DNA from: Paracoccaceae bacterium
GTDB lineage: Bacteria; Pseudomonadota; Alphaproteobacteria; Rhodobacterales; Rhodobacteraceae
Assembly: GCA_007131465.1 (NCBI GenBank)
Contig: SLQN01000576.1
Coordinates: 1 to 6,040, forward strand
Length of the DNA: 6,040 nucleotides
Direction of reading: 5' to 3'
A program made the translations under genes and the position numbers. Of this stretch, positions 1-6,039 are shown in pieces (position 1 is the first letter of the stretch; every line of letters starts with the position of its first letter). Under the pieces are notes generated by a model. That model was not told the origin of the DNA. It did not search any database and worked only from the letters and a program-made list of their open reading frames with translations.

Positions 1-1
1 G

Positions 2-925
2 CCCCATTTCCTTGATATTCATACCACCGACAAGACTGCCCTGCGCGAAATGATCGATCAGGCCCGCGCCATGAAAACCGCCCGCGATGGCCGCCCCAGG
101 GGCACGCCCGATGCGGACCAGCCGCTCAAGAACCACATGGTCGCGCTGATCTTCGAGAAACCCTCGACCCGCACCCGCGTCAGTTTCGACGTGGGCGTGC
201 GCCAGATGGGCGGGCAGACGATGGTGCTGTCAGGCTCGGAAATGCAGCTTGGGCATGGCGAGACGATTGCCGATACGGCGCGCGTGCTGTCGCGCTATGT
301 CGATCTGATCATGATCCGCACATTCGAGGAATCGGTGCTGCATGAACTGGCCGAATATGCCAGCGTGCCGGTCATCAACGGGCTGACGAATCGCACCCAT
401 CCCTGTCAGATCATGGCCGATATCCTGACATATGAAGAACATCGCGGCCCGATCGCAGGCCGAAAGGTCGTGTGGTCGGGCGATGGCAACAATGTCTGCG
501 CGTCGTTCCTGCATGCGGCCGGGCAATTCGGGTTTGATTTCACCTTCACAGGCCCCGAAGTGCTGGACCCGGACCCGGAATTCGTGGCGCTGGCCCGCGC
601 GCAGGGCGCGCAGATCGAGATCCGGCGCGATCCGGCGCAGGCGGTGGACGGGGCCGATCTTGTGGTCACGGATACCTGGGTCAGCATGCATGACAGCCAG
701 TCCAACCGCGAACGCCGCCACAACCTGCTGCGGCCCTATCAGATCAATGACGCGCTGATGGCGCAGGCAAAGCCGGACGCGCTGTTCATGCATTGCCTGC
801 CTGCCCACCGCGAAGAGGAAGTCACCAATGCCGTGATGGACGGCCCGCAATCGGTGGTGTTCGACGAGGCCGAGAACCGCCTGCATGTGCAGAAAGCCGT
901 GATGCGCTACTGCCTCGGGCTGTAG
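2..925 (+). CDS. argF: Ornithine carbamoyltransferase (5' end cut by window edge)
   Basis: Catalyses carbamoyl phosphate + L-ornithine to L-citrulline in cytosolic arginine biosynthesis. The reading frame is open from base 2 ([10 protein letters not shown]...), which matches the usual N-terminus of the family, so only a few codons including the start lie outside. The ATG at base 50 is internal. The 307 visible residues are close to the usual full length of about 305-310. Diagnostic motifs are all present: the carbamoyl-phosphate loop S-T-R-T (bases 164-175), H-P-C-Q (398-409), D-T-W-V-S-M (671-688) for the ornithine side, and the catalytic-cysteine motif H-C-L-P-A (791-805). It is more like ornithine than aspartate carbamoyltransferase because of the H-C-L-P and D-T-W-V-S-M motifs. 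In related bacteria argD often lies just upstream, but that cannot be seen here. There is no frameshift or missing key residue, and identification is secure. Confidence 0.97.
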   Translation, partial: PHFLDIHTTDKTALREMIDQARAMKTARDGRPRGTPDADQPLKNHMVALIFEKPSTRTRVSFDVGVRQMGGQTMVLSGSEMQLGHGETIADTARVLSRYVDLIMIRTFEESVLHELAEYASVPVINGLTNRTHPCQIMADILTYEEHRGPIAGRKVVWSGDGNNVCASFLHAAGQFGFDFTFTGPEVLDPDPEFVALARAQGAQIEIRRDPAQAVDGADLVVTDTWVSMHDSQSNRERRHNLLRPYQINDALMAQAKPDALFMHCLPAHREEEVTNAVMDGPQSVVFDEAENRLHVQKAVMRYCLGL

Positions 926-938
926 TTGCGCGGCCTTG

Positions 939-958
939 AGGCGCCAAACGGTTCGCCT
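939..958 (+). terminator. Weak stem-loop after argF
   Basis: Thirteen bases after the argF stop, AGGCG (939-943) can pair with CGCCT (954-958) around a 10-base loop. There is no following T-run, so it is not a canonical intrinsic terminator. It may attenuate or protect the 3' end, or mean nothing in such GC-rich DNA. Confidence 0.2.
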
Positions 959-980
959 GCATGCTGCCGCCGATTCCCCA

Positions 981-1008
981 TTGCCGCAAGATCACGCGAT
1001 GATAAGAT
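981..1008 (+). promoter_or_regulatory. Possible promoter for the methyltransferase gene
   Basis: TTGCCG (981-986) and TAAGAT (1003-1008), each matching four of six bases of the sigma-70 -35 and -10 consensus, are separated by 16 bases. A transcript would begin about 20 bases before the preferred ATG at 1038. The match is weak and rests only on these hexamers and their position in the argF/methyltransferase gap. Confidence 0.22.
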
Positions 1009-1037
1009 GCCTAGGCAGTCGCAGAGGGCCCAAGACG

Positions 1038-1742
1038 ATGAAATTTGACGATATTCCCGGCTGGTTCTATCCGATCGATCAGGCTGGTTTTGCCTGGACG
1101 CTGGAATTTCAGAACCGGACCGCCCCGCCGGGGGACCTGCTGGAACTGGGCAGTTTCAAGGGCAAGAGCGCGATCCTGATGGGCCAGAAGCTGCGCCCCG
1201 GTGAACGCTTCACCGTCTGCGACCTGTTCGAGGATCTGGCCGCCTGGGATGGCTCGCATCAGACCGAGCGTGACTTCTTTGGCACCAAGTCATTGACCCG
1301 CAAGGCGTTCGAGGACAATTACCGCGCCTTCCACGCGGAATTGCCCCAGATCGTGCAGGGCCCGACCGGCACGATCTGTGCGCATGTCGCCCCGGCCTCG
1401 TGCCGTTTCGTGCATATCGACGCCTCGCATGTCTATGACAATGTGCGCGAGGATACGGCATCGGCGCGGGTGCTGTTGCAGGAAAACGGGGTCGTGGTGT
1501 TTGATGATTTCCGCAAACCCGAAACACTCGGCACGGCCGCCGCTGTCTGGGAAGCCATTCTGAACGAGGGGCTGAAACCCGTCTTCGCCACGGATGCGAA
1601 GCTTTATGCGACATGGGGCGAGGTCGCGCCCTTGCAGCAGGAAATCATCAGATGCGCCAAGGCGAGTGACTGGGCGCGCACGGGCGCGCCGGTGATGATC
1701 CGCGACATGCCCCTTGTGCGCTTGCTGCGCAAGGGCCGCTAG
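1038..1742 (+). CDS. Class I SAM-dependent methyltransferase, Methyltransf_24 type
   Basis: A 234-residue soluble protein with a Rossmann-fold methyltransferase core. Motif I, L-L-E-L-G-S-F-K-G-K-S-A, is at residues 34-45 and would bind S-adenosylmethionine. An acidic residue ends the second strand (V-C-D-L-F, D62). Residues 124-136 carry the F-V-H-I-D-A-S-H-x-Y-D-x-V segment typical of Methyltransf_24 proteins, followed by G-V-V-V-F-D-D-F at 151-158. There is no signal peptide or membrane segment. The start at 1038 is chosen because a purine-rich GAGGG lies about 10 bases before it and the protein then begins just ahead of the fold. The frame also opens further upstream (ATG at 999), but the extra residues look non-conserved. 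Family members include sugar and small-molecule methyltransferases, and the substrate cannot be deduced. It lies 112 bases after argF and 73 bases before the ABC-F gene, with no obvious functional tie to either. Confidence 0.85.
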   Translation: MKFDDIPGWFYPIDQAGFAWTLEFQNRTAPPGDLLELGSFKGKSAILMGQKLRPGERFTVCDLFEDLAAWDGSHQTERDFFGTKSLTRKAFEDNYRAFHAELPQIVQGPTGTICAHVAPASCRFVHIDASHVYDNVREDTASARVLLQENGVVVFDDFRKPETLGTAAAVWEAILNEGLKPVFATDAKLYATWGEVAPLQQEIIRCAKASDWARTGAPVMIRDMPLVRLLRKGR

Positions 1743-1778
1743 CCGCGCGCGCAGCGACCGGGGCCTTGCCGACAGGGG

Positions 1779-1815
1779 GCTTGACGCGCGCGCGCCAAGC
1801 GGGCAGGTGCAGCCC
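1779..1815 (+). other. Stem-loops in the leader of the ABC-F gene
   Basis: GCTTG (1779-1783) pairs with CAAGC (1796-1800); after one mismatch the stem continues with CGC/GCG around a GCGC loop. Next to it, GGGC (1801-1804) pairs with GCCC (1812-1815). This places the probable ribosome-binding sequence AGGTG (1805-1810 region) in a 7-base loop ending at the ATG at 1816. Either could affect read-through from the methyltransferase gene or translation of the ABC-F protein. No T-run follows, and hairpins are expected by chance in such GC-rich sequence. Confidence 0.25.
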
Positions 1816-3669
1816 ATGTTACATATCGACACCATCGCGTTTTCCATCGAAGGCCGCCCCCTGTTCGAGGGGGCCTCGGCCAATATCCCGACCGGGCACA
1901 AGGTCGGGCTTGTCGGGCGCAACGGCACCGGCAAGACGACGCTGTTTCGCCTGATCCGGGGCGAGTTGGCGCTGGAAGGCGGGCGCATCAGCCTGCCCAG
2001 CCGCGCGAAGATCGGTGGTGTGGCGCAGGAAGTGCCCTCCTCGGGCACTTCGCTGATCGAGACCGTGCTGGAAGCCGATACCGAACGCGCAAGCCTCATG
2101 GCCGAGGCCGAGACCGCGACCAGCCCCGACCGCATCGCCGCTGTCCAGACGCGGCTGGCCGATATCGACGCCTGGTCCGCCGAAGGGCGCGCCAGTGCCA
2201 TCCTCAAGGGGCTGGGCTTCGACGCCGAGGCACAGTTGCGCCCCTGTTCCGACTTCTCGGGCGGGTGGCGGATGCGGGTCGCGCTGGCGGGCGTTCTGTT
2301 TGCGCAGCCCGACCTGCTGCTGCTGGACGAACCGACCAACTATCTGGACCTTGAAGGCGCGCTCTGGCTGGAAAGCTATCTGGCGAAATATCCCCACACG
2401 GTCATCATCATCAGCCATGACCGCGCGCTTCTGAACCGCGCCGTGGACCATATCCTGCATCTGGAAGACCGCAAGCTGACGCTGTACACTGGCGGCTATG
2501 ACCGGTTCGCGCGCACGCGTGCCGAGCAGCGCGCCGTACTGGCCGCCGAGGCGCAGAAGGTGGCCCTTCAGCGCGCGCATATGCAGAAATTCGTGGACCG
2601 CTTCCGCGCGCAGGCGACCAAGGCAAAACAGGCGCAATCGCGCCTCAAGATGCTCGAAAAGCTGACCCCGATCACACCGCCCGCCGAGGCCGCGCGCCAT
2701 GTCTTCAGCTTCCCCCCGCCCGAGGAGCTTTCGCCACCAATCCTGCGGCTGGAAGGGGTCGCCGTCGGCTATGGCGGCCCGCCGGTGCTGCGCGGGCTGG
2801 ACCTGCGCATCGATCAGGATGACCGGATCGCCCTTCTGGGGCGCAATGGCGAAGGCAAATCGACGCTATCGAAACTGCTGGCCGACAAGCTTGAAGGTGC
2901 TGGCAACCTGACCCGCGCGGCGAAACTGCGCGTGGGCTATTTCGCCCAGCATCAGGTGGATGAACTGGAACTGGAGGAAACGCCCCTGCAACACCTCCAG
3001 CGCATGCGCCGCCACGAGGCCCCGGCCCGGCTGCGCGCGCGGCTGGCCGGGTTCGGGCTGATGGCCGATCAGGCCGATACCGAGGTGCAGCGCCTCTCGG
3101 GCGGTCAGAAGGCGCGGCTGTCGCTTCTGCTGGCCACGCTGGACGCGCCGCATCTGCTGATTCTGGACGAACCGACCAACCACCTTGATATCGAAAGCCG
3201 CGAAGCTCTGGTCGAGGCGCTGACGACCTATAGCGGGGCTGTGGTGCTGGTCAGCCATGACATGCATCTGCTGTCGCTGGTGGCCGACCGGCTGTGGCTG
3301 GTGTCGAAGGGCCAAGTCACGCCCTATGACGGCGATCTGGAAAGCTATCGCAATTTTCTGCTGGCCAGCGACACCAAACCCGCGCGCGAAAAGCCAAGCC
3401 CCAAGCCCAAACGCGCCAGCCGCGACGAGATCGCAACCCTGCGCAGCGAGTTGCGCAAATGCGAAACCCGGATCGCGAAGCTGGAGGAAATGCGCGACAG
3501 GCTGGCGCAGAAGCTGGCCGACCCGGTGCTGTATGAAAACGACCGCACGGGCGATCTGCGCGTCTGGCAGGGCAAATATGCCGAAGTGATGGACGGGCTC
3601 GACCGGGCTGAATCGCTGTGGATGGCCGCGCAAGCCGCGCTCGACACCGCAGAGAAGGCCGAGGCGTGA
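1816..3669 (+). CDS. ABC-F family ATPase, YheS-like ribosome-associated factor
   Basis: A 617-residue protein with two ABC ATPase domains in one chain and no membrane segments, the layout of ABC-F translation factors rather than transporters. Domain 1 has Walker A G-R-N-G-T-G-K-T-T (34-42), signature S-G-G-W-R (from 148), Walker B L-L-L-L-D-E-P-T-N (catalytic E172) and switch S-H-D (H201). The linker, around 250-285, carries the charged helix with R-F-R-A-Q-A-T-K-A-K-Q-A-Q, which in this family reaches toward the P-site tRNA. Domain 2 has Walker A G-R-N-G-E-G-K-S-T (K348), signature S-G-G-Q-K (from 428), Walker B with E452 and switch H481. A charged coiled coil follows from about 536 to the end. 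The S-G-G-W-R-M-R signature, the Y-F-A-Q-H-Q segment and the C-terminal coiled coil resemble E. coli YheS more than EttA or Uup. All catalytic residues are intact, so it should be active. The start at 1816 is preferred because the protein then begins at the first strand of the ABC fold; an in-frame extension back to 1714 overlaps the methyltransferase gene and looks non-coding. It ends 7 bases from the convergent DUF6456 gene. The exact role (relief of stalled ribosomes or antibiotic protection) is unknown. Confidence 0.93.
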   Translation: MLHIDTIAFSIEGRPLFEGASANIPTGHKVGLVGRNGTGKTTLFRLIRGELALEGGRISLPSRAKIGGVAQEVPSSGTSLIETVLEADTERASLMAEAETATSPDRIAAVQTRLADIDAWSAEGRASAILKGLGFDAEAQLRPCSDFSGGWRMRVALAGVLFAQPDLLLLDEPTNYLDLEGALWLESYLAKYPHTVIIISHDRALLNRAVDHILHLEDRKLTLYTGGYDRFARTRAEQRAVLAAEAQKVALQRAHMQKFVDRFRAQATKAKQAQSRLKMLEKLTPITPPAEAARHVFSFPPPEELSPPILRLEGVAVGYGGPPVLRGLDLRIDQDDRIALLGRNGEGKSTLSKLLADKLEGAGNLTRAAKLRVGYFAQHQVDELELEETPLQHLQRMRRHEAPARLRARLAGFGLMADQADTEVQRLSGGQKARLSLLLATLDAPHLLILDEPTNHLDIESREALVEALTTYSGAVVLVSHDMHLLSLVADRLWLVSKGQVTPYDGDLESYRNFLLASDTKPAREKPSPKPKRASRDEIATLRSELRKCETRIAKLEEMRDRLAQKLADPVLYENDRTGDLRVWQGKYAEVMDGLDRAESLWMAAQAALDTAEKAEA

Positions 3670-3676
3670 GCCAGCT

Positions 3677-4795
3677 TCAGCCAATCAGCATCTGGTCATC
3701 ATCCAGCCGCCGGTAATGGCGCACCATGCGTTGCAGCGCGATGCGCAGCACGATCTTGCCCGACCGCGCCGACCATCCCAGCGCCTGTTCGGCGGATTCC
3801 ACCCCTTCCAGACGGCAGCAGCACCGCAGGGCCACATCGCCCAGATCCGGCCCCAGATCGCGCAGCACGTCCAGCACCCGCTGGCGCGCGGCCCGCGTGC
3901 CCGGTGGCGCGAGGTTTGATCCGCGCACCTGCCGCGCCTGCAACTGCTGTTCCAGGGCACGCGCGGTTTCGAAACTCGCATCTTCCAACTGGCCCATGAC
4001 GAAATCGGTGCGCAACTGTCCGGCCGCCTGCAATTCGGCATCCCCCAGAAAGCGCCTGCCATCCTTGTCCAGACGCCGCGCCAGCACGGCAACCGGGCTT
4101 TCCGCAATACCATAGCGCAGCCGCCGCGCCGCGCCATTCTCCGAACCGATGTCGGATGGCAGCGCCAGCCCGTTTCGGGCGCAATGCTGGCGCAGCGCCA
4201 TGCGTCCGGACGAATTGATCCGATAGCTGCACACACGCCCCAGCCGGACCAGAGTGATCCAGCCAATCAGCGCCATTGCCTCGGCCACAGCGCTGTCGAG
4301 CACAGCAAGCCGTTCTGGTGTCTGGCCTGCACTGTCGCGCGTCACGGCGGCCTTGGGCATGTCGGCGGCCACGATCAGCAGTGTATCTGGCAGGGACAGA
4401 TGCCGCAGCGCCGCCATACCCTCGTCGGTTACAGTGCTGCTGTCGGGCAGCTTGGACAGGGCCTGTGATCTGGATGTCATCGGACGCGTCTCCATGCCGT
4501 CAAGGGGGAAAGGTGATCCGCGCAGCGCAAGGTCAAGCCGGCGCAGCGCAGTGTCGACCAGCGGATCATCACGACGGTTTTCGAATTGCCGCACCTGGCG
4601 CAGCACTGTCGAGGCATGGCAGCCGTGATCGCGCCCAAGCGCGCGCAGCGACTGCCCGGCGCCGACATGCGACAGATACAACCACGCCCCGGCAGGAACC
4701 CAGTCAGGCAAATCCCGCGCGGGCACAACCCGGTCGGGCAGGCCCGGCCCGGGGTCTGCGACGGTCTTGTCTGCAATGCAGCCTTGGACGGACAT
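3677..4795 (-). CDS. Putative helix-turn-helix regulator with C-terminal DUF6456 domain
   Basis: A 372-residue cytosolic protein without signal peptide or membrane helices. Residues about 44-75 form a helix-turn-helix (G-Q-S-L-R-A-L-G-R-D-H-G-C-H-A-S-T-V-L-R-Q-V-R), followed by an R-R-D-D-P-L-V-D segment. Residues about 165-205 (A-L-I-G-W-I-T-L-V-R-L-G-R-V-C-S-Y-R-I, then S-G-R-M-A-L-R) read like the recognition helix and wing of a winged-helix domain. From about 220 to 362 is the part I recognise as DUF6456: R-R-L-R-Y-G-I-A-E-S-P, then R-R-F-L-G-D-A-E-L, then V-A-L-R-C-C-C-R-L-E-G-V-E, and finally L-G-W-S-A-R-S-G-K-I-V-L-R-I-A-L-Q-R near the end. Three adjacent cysteines (325-327) stand out. 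A DNA-binding regulator is the natural inference; targets and ligand are unknown. The ATG at 4795 has a good ribosome-binding sequence (AAAGGGGGG, complement of 4807-4815). It diverges from the DUF6477 gene and converges on the ABC-F gene. Confidence 0.85.
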   Translation of the reverse strand: MSVQGCIADKTVADPGPGLPDRVVPARDLPDWVPAGAWLYLSHVGAGQSLRALGRDHGCHASTVLRQVRQFENRRDDPLVDTALRRLDLALRGSPFPLDGMETRPMTSRSQALSKLPDSSTVTDEGMAALRHLSLPDTLLIVAADMPKAAVTRDSAGQTPERLAVLDSAVAEAMALIGWITLVRLGRVCSYRINSSGRMALRQHCARNGLALPSDIGSENGAARRLRYGIAESPVAVLARRLDKDGRRFLGDAELQAAGQLRTDFVMGQLEDASFETARALEQQLQARQVRGSNLAPPGTRAARQRVLDVLRDLGPDLGDVALRCCCRLEGVESAEQALGWSARSGKIVLRIALQRMVRHYRRLDDDQMLIG

Positions 4796-4806
4796 CTTGC
4801 AGCCTG

Positions 4807-4815
4807 CCCCCCTTT
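4807..4815 (-). promoter_or_regulatory. Ribosome-binding site of the DUF6456 gene
   Basis: Read on the minus strand this is AAAGGGGGG, ending 11 bases before the ATG at 4793-4795. It is the only strong purine run ahead of that start and supports it over internal methionines. Confidence 0.6.
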
Positions 4816-4827
4816 CGTAATTTCAAC

Positions 4828-4857
4828 CTAAGAGTGCAAACGTTACCAGCTTGTTAA
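4828..4857 (-). promoter_or_regulatory. Possible promoter for the DUF6456 gene
   Basis: On the minus strand TTAACA (complement of 4852-4857, five of six matches to the -35 consensus) is followed after 18 bases by TCTTAG (complement of 4828-4833, three of six matches to -10). Transcription would start near 4821, about 25 bases before the ATG. The -35 element lies inside the CtrA-like box, an arrangement known for CtrA-activated promoters. The -10 match is weak. Confidence 0.3.
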
Positions 4858-4861
4858 CCAT
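4843..4861 (+). promoter_or_regulatory. CtrA-like binding box in the divergent promoter region
   Basis: The sequence TTAC, seven bases (CAGCTTG), then TTAACCAT matches the CtrA consensus TTAA-N7-TTAAC with one mismatch in the left half. The right half (4854-4861) equals the TTAACCAT half-site described for alphaproteobacterial CtrA. It lies 48-66 bases upstream of the DUF6456 start and about 130 bases upstream of the DUF6477 start. The match is seen directly; binding is inferred. Confidence 0.45.
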
Positions 4862-4886
4862 CTGCCGCACAACCCCATAATGGTTA
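4855..4886. repeat. Inverted repeat TAACCAT / ATGGTTA
   Basis: TAACCAT (4855-4861) and its exact reverse complement ATGGTTA (4880-4886) are separated by 18 bases. The left arm belongs to the CtrA-like box and the right arm gives a second half-site, GTAACCAT, on the other strand. From the start of one arm to the start of the other is 25 bases, not an exact whole number of helical turns. Operator half-sites seem more likely than an RNA hairpin because the loop is long and the arms are AT-rich. Confidence 0.45.
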
Positions 4887-4890
4887 CAAT
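4862..4890 (+). promoter_or_regulatory. Possible promoter for the DUF6477 gene
   Basis: TACAAT (4885-4890) matches five of six bases of the -10 consensus. The best hexamer 17 bases upstream, CTGCCG (4862-4867), matches only three of six, so the promoter would need an activator. The -10 element overlaps the ATGGTTAC half-site. The leader would be about 95 bases long. Confidence 0.22.
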
Positions 4891-4992
4891 TTCCTAAATC
4901 CTGTTGAACAAAGCGCACGGTTCTGCAGTTTCTCGCGCAACACGGGGAGTGCATGTGGCAGTATGACCCCGCTCAATACTTGGGGAACACTC

Positions 4993-5313
4993 ATGCATCA
5001 TGCTGTCACGACATTGGAAACGCTCATTCGCCCTCGCCTTTTGGTTGTTTCAGCGCGGCACGCGCTGCGCGACTATTGCCGCACAACAAGCCTGCCAAGA
5101 CTGTTGGGCCTGCCCATGGCGCAACGCCCGCCCGGACCGGAGGCTGCACTTGCGCGGCTGCTGGCGCGGGAGCGCGCGCTGGACCACGCACGGCAGACCC
5201 ATGATGCCAGTTGGTCGGCCGCGAAGCATGTCGCTGTCATGACCGCGCTCCTGCACGAGGCGCAACTGTGCAACGCGCACGCGCCAACCCCTGTCGACCT
5301 CACACTACCGTGA
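4993..5313 (+). CDS. DUF6477 family small protein
   Basis: A 106-residue soluble, mostly helical protein of unknown function. I recognise it as DUF6477 from three blocks: R-P-R-L-L-V-V-S-A-R-H-A-L-R-D-Y at 13-28, G-P-E-A-A-L-A-R-L-L-A-R-E-R-A-L at 48-63, and W-S-A-A-K-H-V-A-V-M-T-A-L-L-H-E-A at 74-90. There is no signal peptide, membrane helix or obvious catalytic motif; the helices could support protein-protein contact. The start at 4993 is preferred because GGGGA (4982-4986) sits six bases before it and the conserved block then begins about a dozen residues in. ATG at 4963 in the same frame is an alternative that would add ten residues. CCCC at 4967-4970 could pair with that ribosome-binding sequence. 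It diverges from the DUF6456 gene across a 197-base gap, and its last nine bases overlap dusA tail to tail. The family name is from memory of conserved sequence, not a search. Confidence 0.7.
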   Translation: MHHAVTTLETLIRPRLLVVSARHALRDYCRTTSLPRLLGLPMAQRPPGPEAALARLLARERALDHARQTHDASWSAAKHVAVMTALLHEAQLCNAHAPTPVDLTLP

Positions 5314-5316
5314 GGT
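5297..5316. terminator. Stem-loop across both stop codons of DUF6477 and dusA
   Basis: ACCTCAC (5297-5303) pairs perfectly with GTGAGGT (5310-5316) around a 6-base loop. The dusA stop (5305-5307, minus strand) lies in the loop and the DUF6477 stop (5311-5313) in the right arm. The stem is the same from both strands, so it could stabilise or end both transcripts. Neither side is followed by a T-run, so intrinsic termination would be weak. Confidence 0.35.
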
Positions 5317-6039
5317 ATCGTGCAGATCACCCTCAGGCTCCGACATCTCGCGTGCTACGCGCATCGCGTCAAGCGCATGGTCCAGAACCTCCAGCCCGGC
5401 ATCGGGCCGGTGCGCCTGCTCTGACAGGATGCGTCGCCAGTGGCGCGCGCCAGGCTGGCCTGCGAAAAGCCCCAGCATATGGCGCGTGATGCTGGCCAGA
5501 CGCACCCCGTCCGCAAGCTCTGCGGCGATATAGGGGCGCATCGCGTGCAGCGCCGCAAGTGCGGTGCGCTGCCCTGTCTGGCCATGGATCACCCGGTCCG
5601 CGTCGAGCAGGATATCGCCCGGACGCTGGTAGGCCGCGCGCCCGATCATCACACCGTCCAGCCCGCGATCAAGGACTGCGCGCGCCTGATCAAGCGTGGT
5701 GATGCCCCCGTTAAGGGTGATCCGCAGCCCGGGAAACGCGGCTTTCATCGCAAGGACAAGATCGTGGTCCAGCGGCGGAATATCGCGGTTTTCCTTGGGC
5801 GACAGGCCCTGCAACCACGCCTTGCGGGCATGGATAATGACATGCCCGATCCCGGCCTGCACCAGCCGGTCCAGAAACAGCGGCAGCGCCCGCTGCGGGT
5901 CCTGACCGTCAACGCCGATGCGGCATTTGACTGTGATGCGCGCGGGGCTTGCTGCGCGCATGGCCGCGCAGATACGGGCCACGCGGTCGGGTTCTGTCAT
6001 CAGGATGGCGCCGAAACTGCCCGATTGCACCCGGTCGGA
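5305..6039 (-). CDS. dusA: tRNA-dihydrouridine(20/20a) synthase DusA (N-terminus beyond window)
   Basis: FMN-dependent enzyme that uses NADPH to reduce uridine 20/20a in the D-loop of tRNA. The visible 244 residues begin S-D-R-V-Q-S-G, directly after the family's N-V-G-C-P motif, so the catalytic cysteine lies just two codons outside and roughly the first quarter of the protein is missing. The GTG at 6028-6030 is the internal valine of this motif, not a start. Visible motifs: V-K-C-R-I-G with the flavin/substrate lysine (5926-5928), H-A-R-K-A-W-L-Q-G-L-S-P-K-E-N-R (5785-5832), the phosphate-binding L-N-G-G-I (5701-5715), and M-I-G-R-A-A-Y (5629-5649). The C-terminal helical part includes I-T-R-H-M-L-G-L-F-x-G-x-P-G-A-R-x-W-R-R, characteristic of DusA rather than DusB or DusC. 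No frameshift is seen. It is transcribed toward, and ends inside, the DUF6477 gene. Confidence 0.96.
   Translation of the reverse strand, partial: SDRVQSGSFGAILMTEPDRVARICAAMRAASPARITVKCRIGVDGQDPQRALPLFLDRLVQAGIGHVIIHARKAWLQGLSPKENRDIPPLDHDLVLAMKAAFPGLRITLNGGITTLDQARAVLDRGLDGVMIGRAAYQRPGDILLDADRVIHGQTGQRTALAALHAMRPYIAAELADGVRLASITRHMLGLFAGQPGARHWRRILSEQAHRPDAGLEVLDHALDAMRVAREMSEPEGDLHDTSR

Noticed and set aside
972..976. A GATTC (CcrM-type GANTC) site in the argF/methyltransferase gap as a cell-cycle signal
   Set aside because: One GANTC site is expected by chance and none occurs in the divergent region with the CtrA-like box, so it adds no support.
1781..1786. TTGACG as a -35 element for the ABC-F gene
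   Set aside because: The following 30 bases are nearly all G/C with no -10-like hexamer at any reasonable spacing.
1742..1800. Alternating CG runs as a Z-DNA or recombination-prone tract
   Set aside because: The runs are short and this composition recurs throughout the coding sequence of this GC-rich genome.
1290..2339. A 349-codon open frame on the minus strand across the methyltransferase and ABC-F genes
   Set aside because: It lies antisense to two well-supported genes, has low-complexity Ser/Arg/Pro/Ala-rich composition and no recognisable motif. Long antisense open frames are expected in GC-rich DNA.
2866..3684. A 272-codon open frame on the minus strand under the second ATPase half of the ABC-F gene
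   Set aside because: It mirrors the conserved ABC-F coding strand, is rich in Gln/His/Arg and has no domain I recognise.
4276..4857. A 193-codon plus-strand frame antisense to the DUF6456 gene
   Set aside because: Composition is Arg/Ala/Pro/Cys-rich without any motif, while the opposite strand encodes clear conserved blocks and a good ribosome-binding site.
4953..5204. An 83-codon frame starting at ATG 4953 just after GGGGAG, overlapping the DUF6477 gene
   Set aside because: The ribosome-binding sequence is only three bases from this ATG, the protein is low-complexity Ala/Gly-rich and out of frame with the conserved DUF6477 blocks.
5305..6030. GTG at 6028-6030 as the start of a short DusA
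   Set aside because: It is the conserved internal valine of S-D-R-V-Q-S-G; the frame stays open to the window edge and the catalytic cysteine motif lies immediately beyond.
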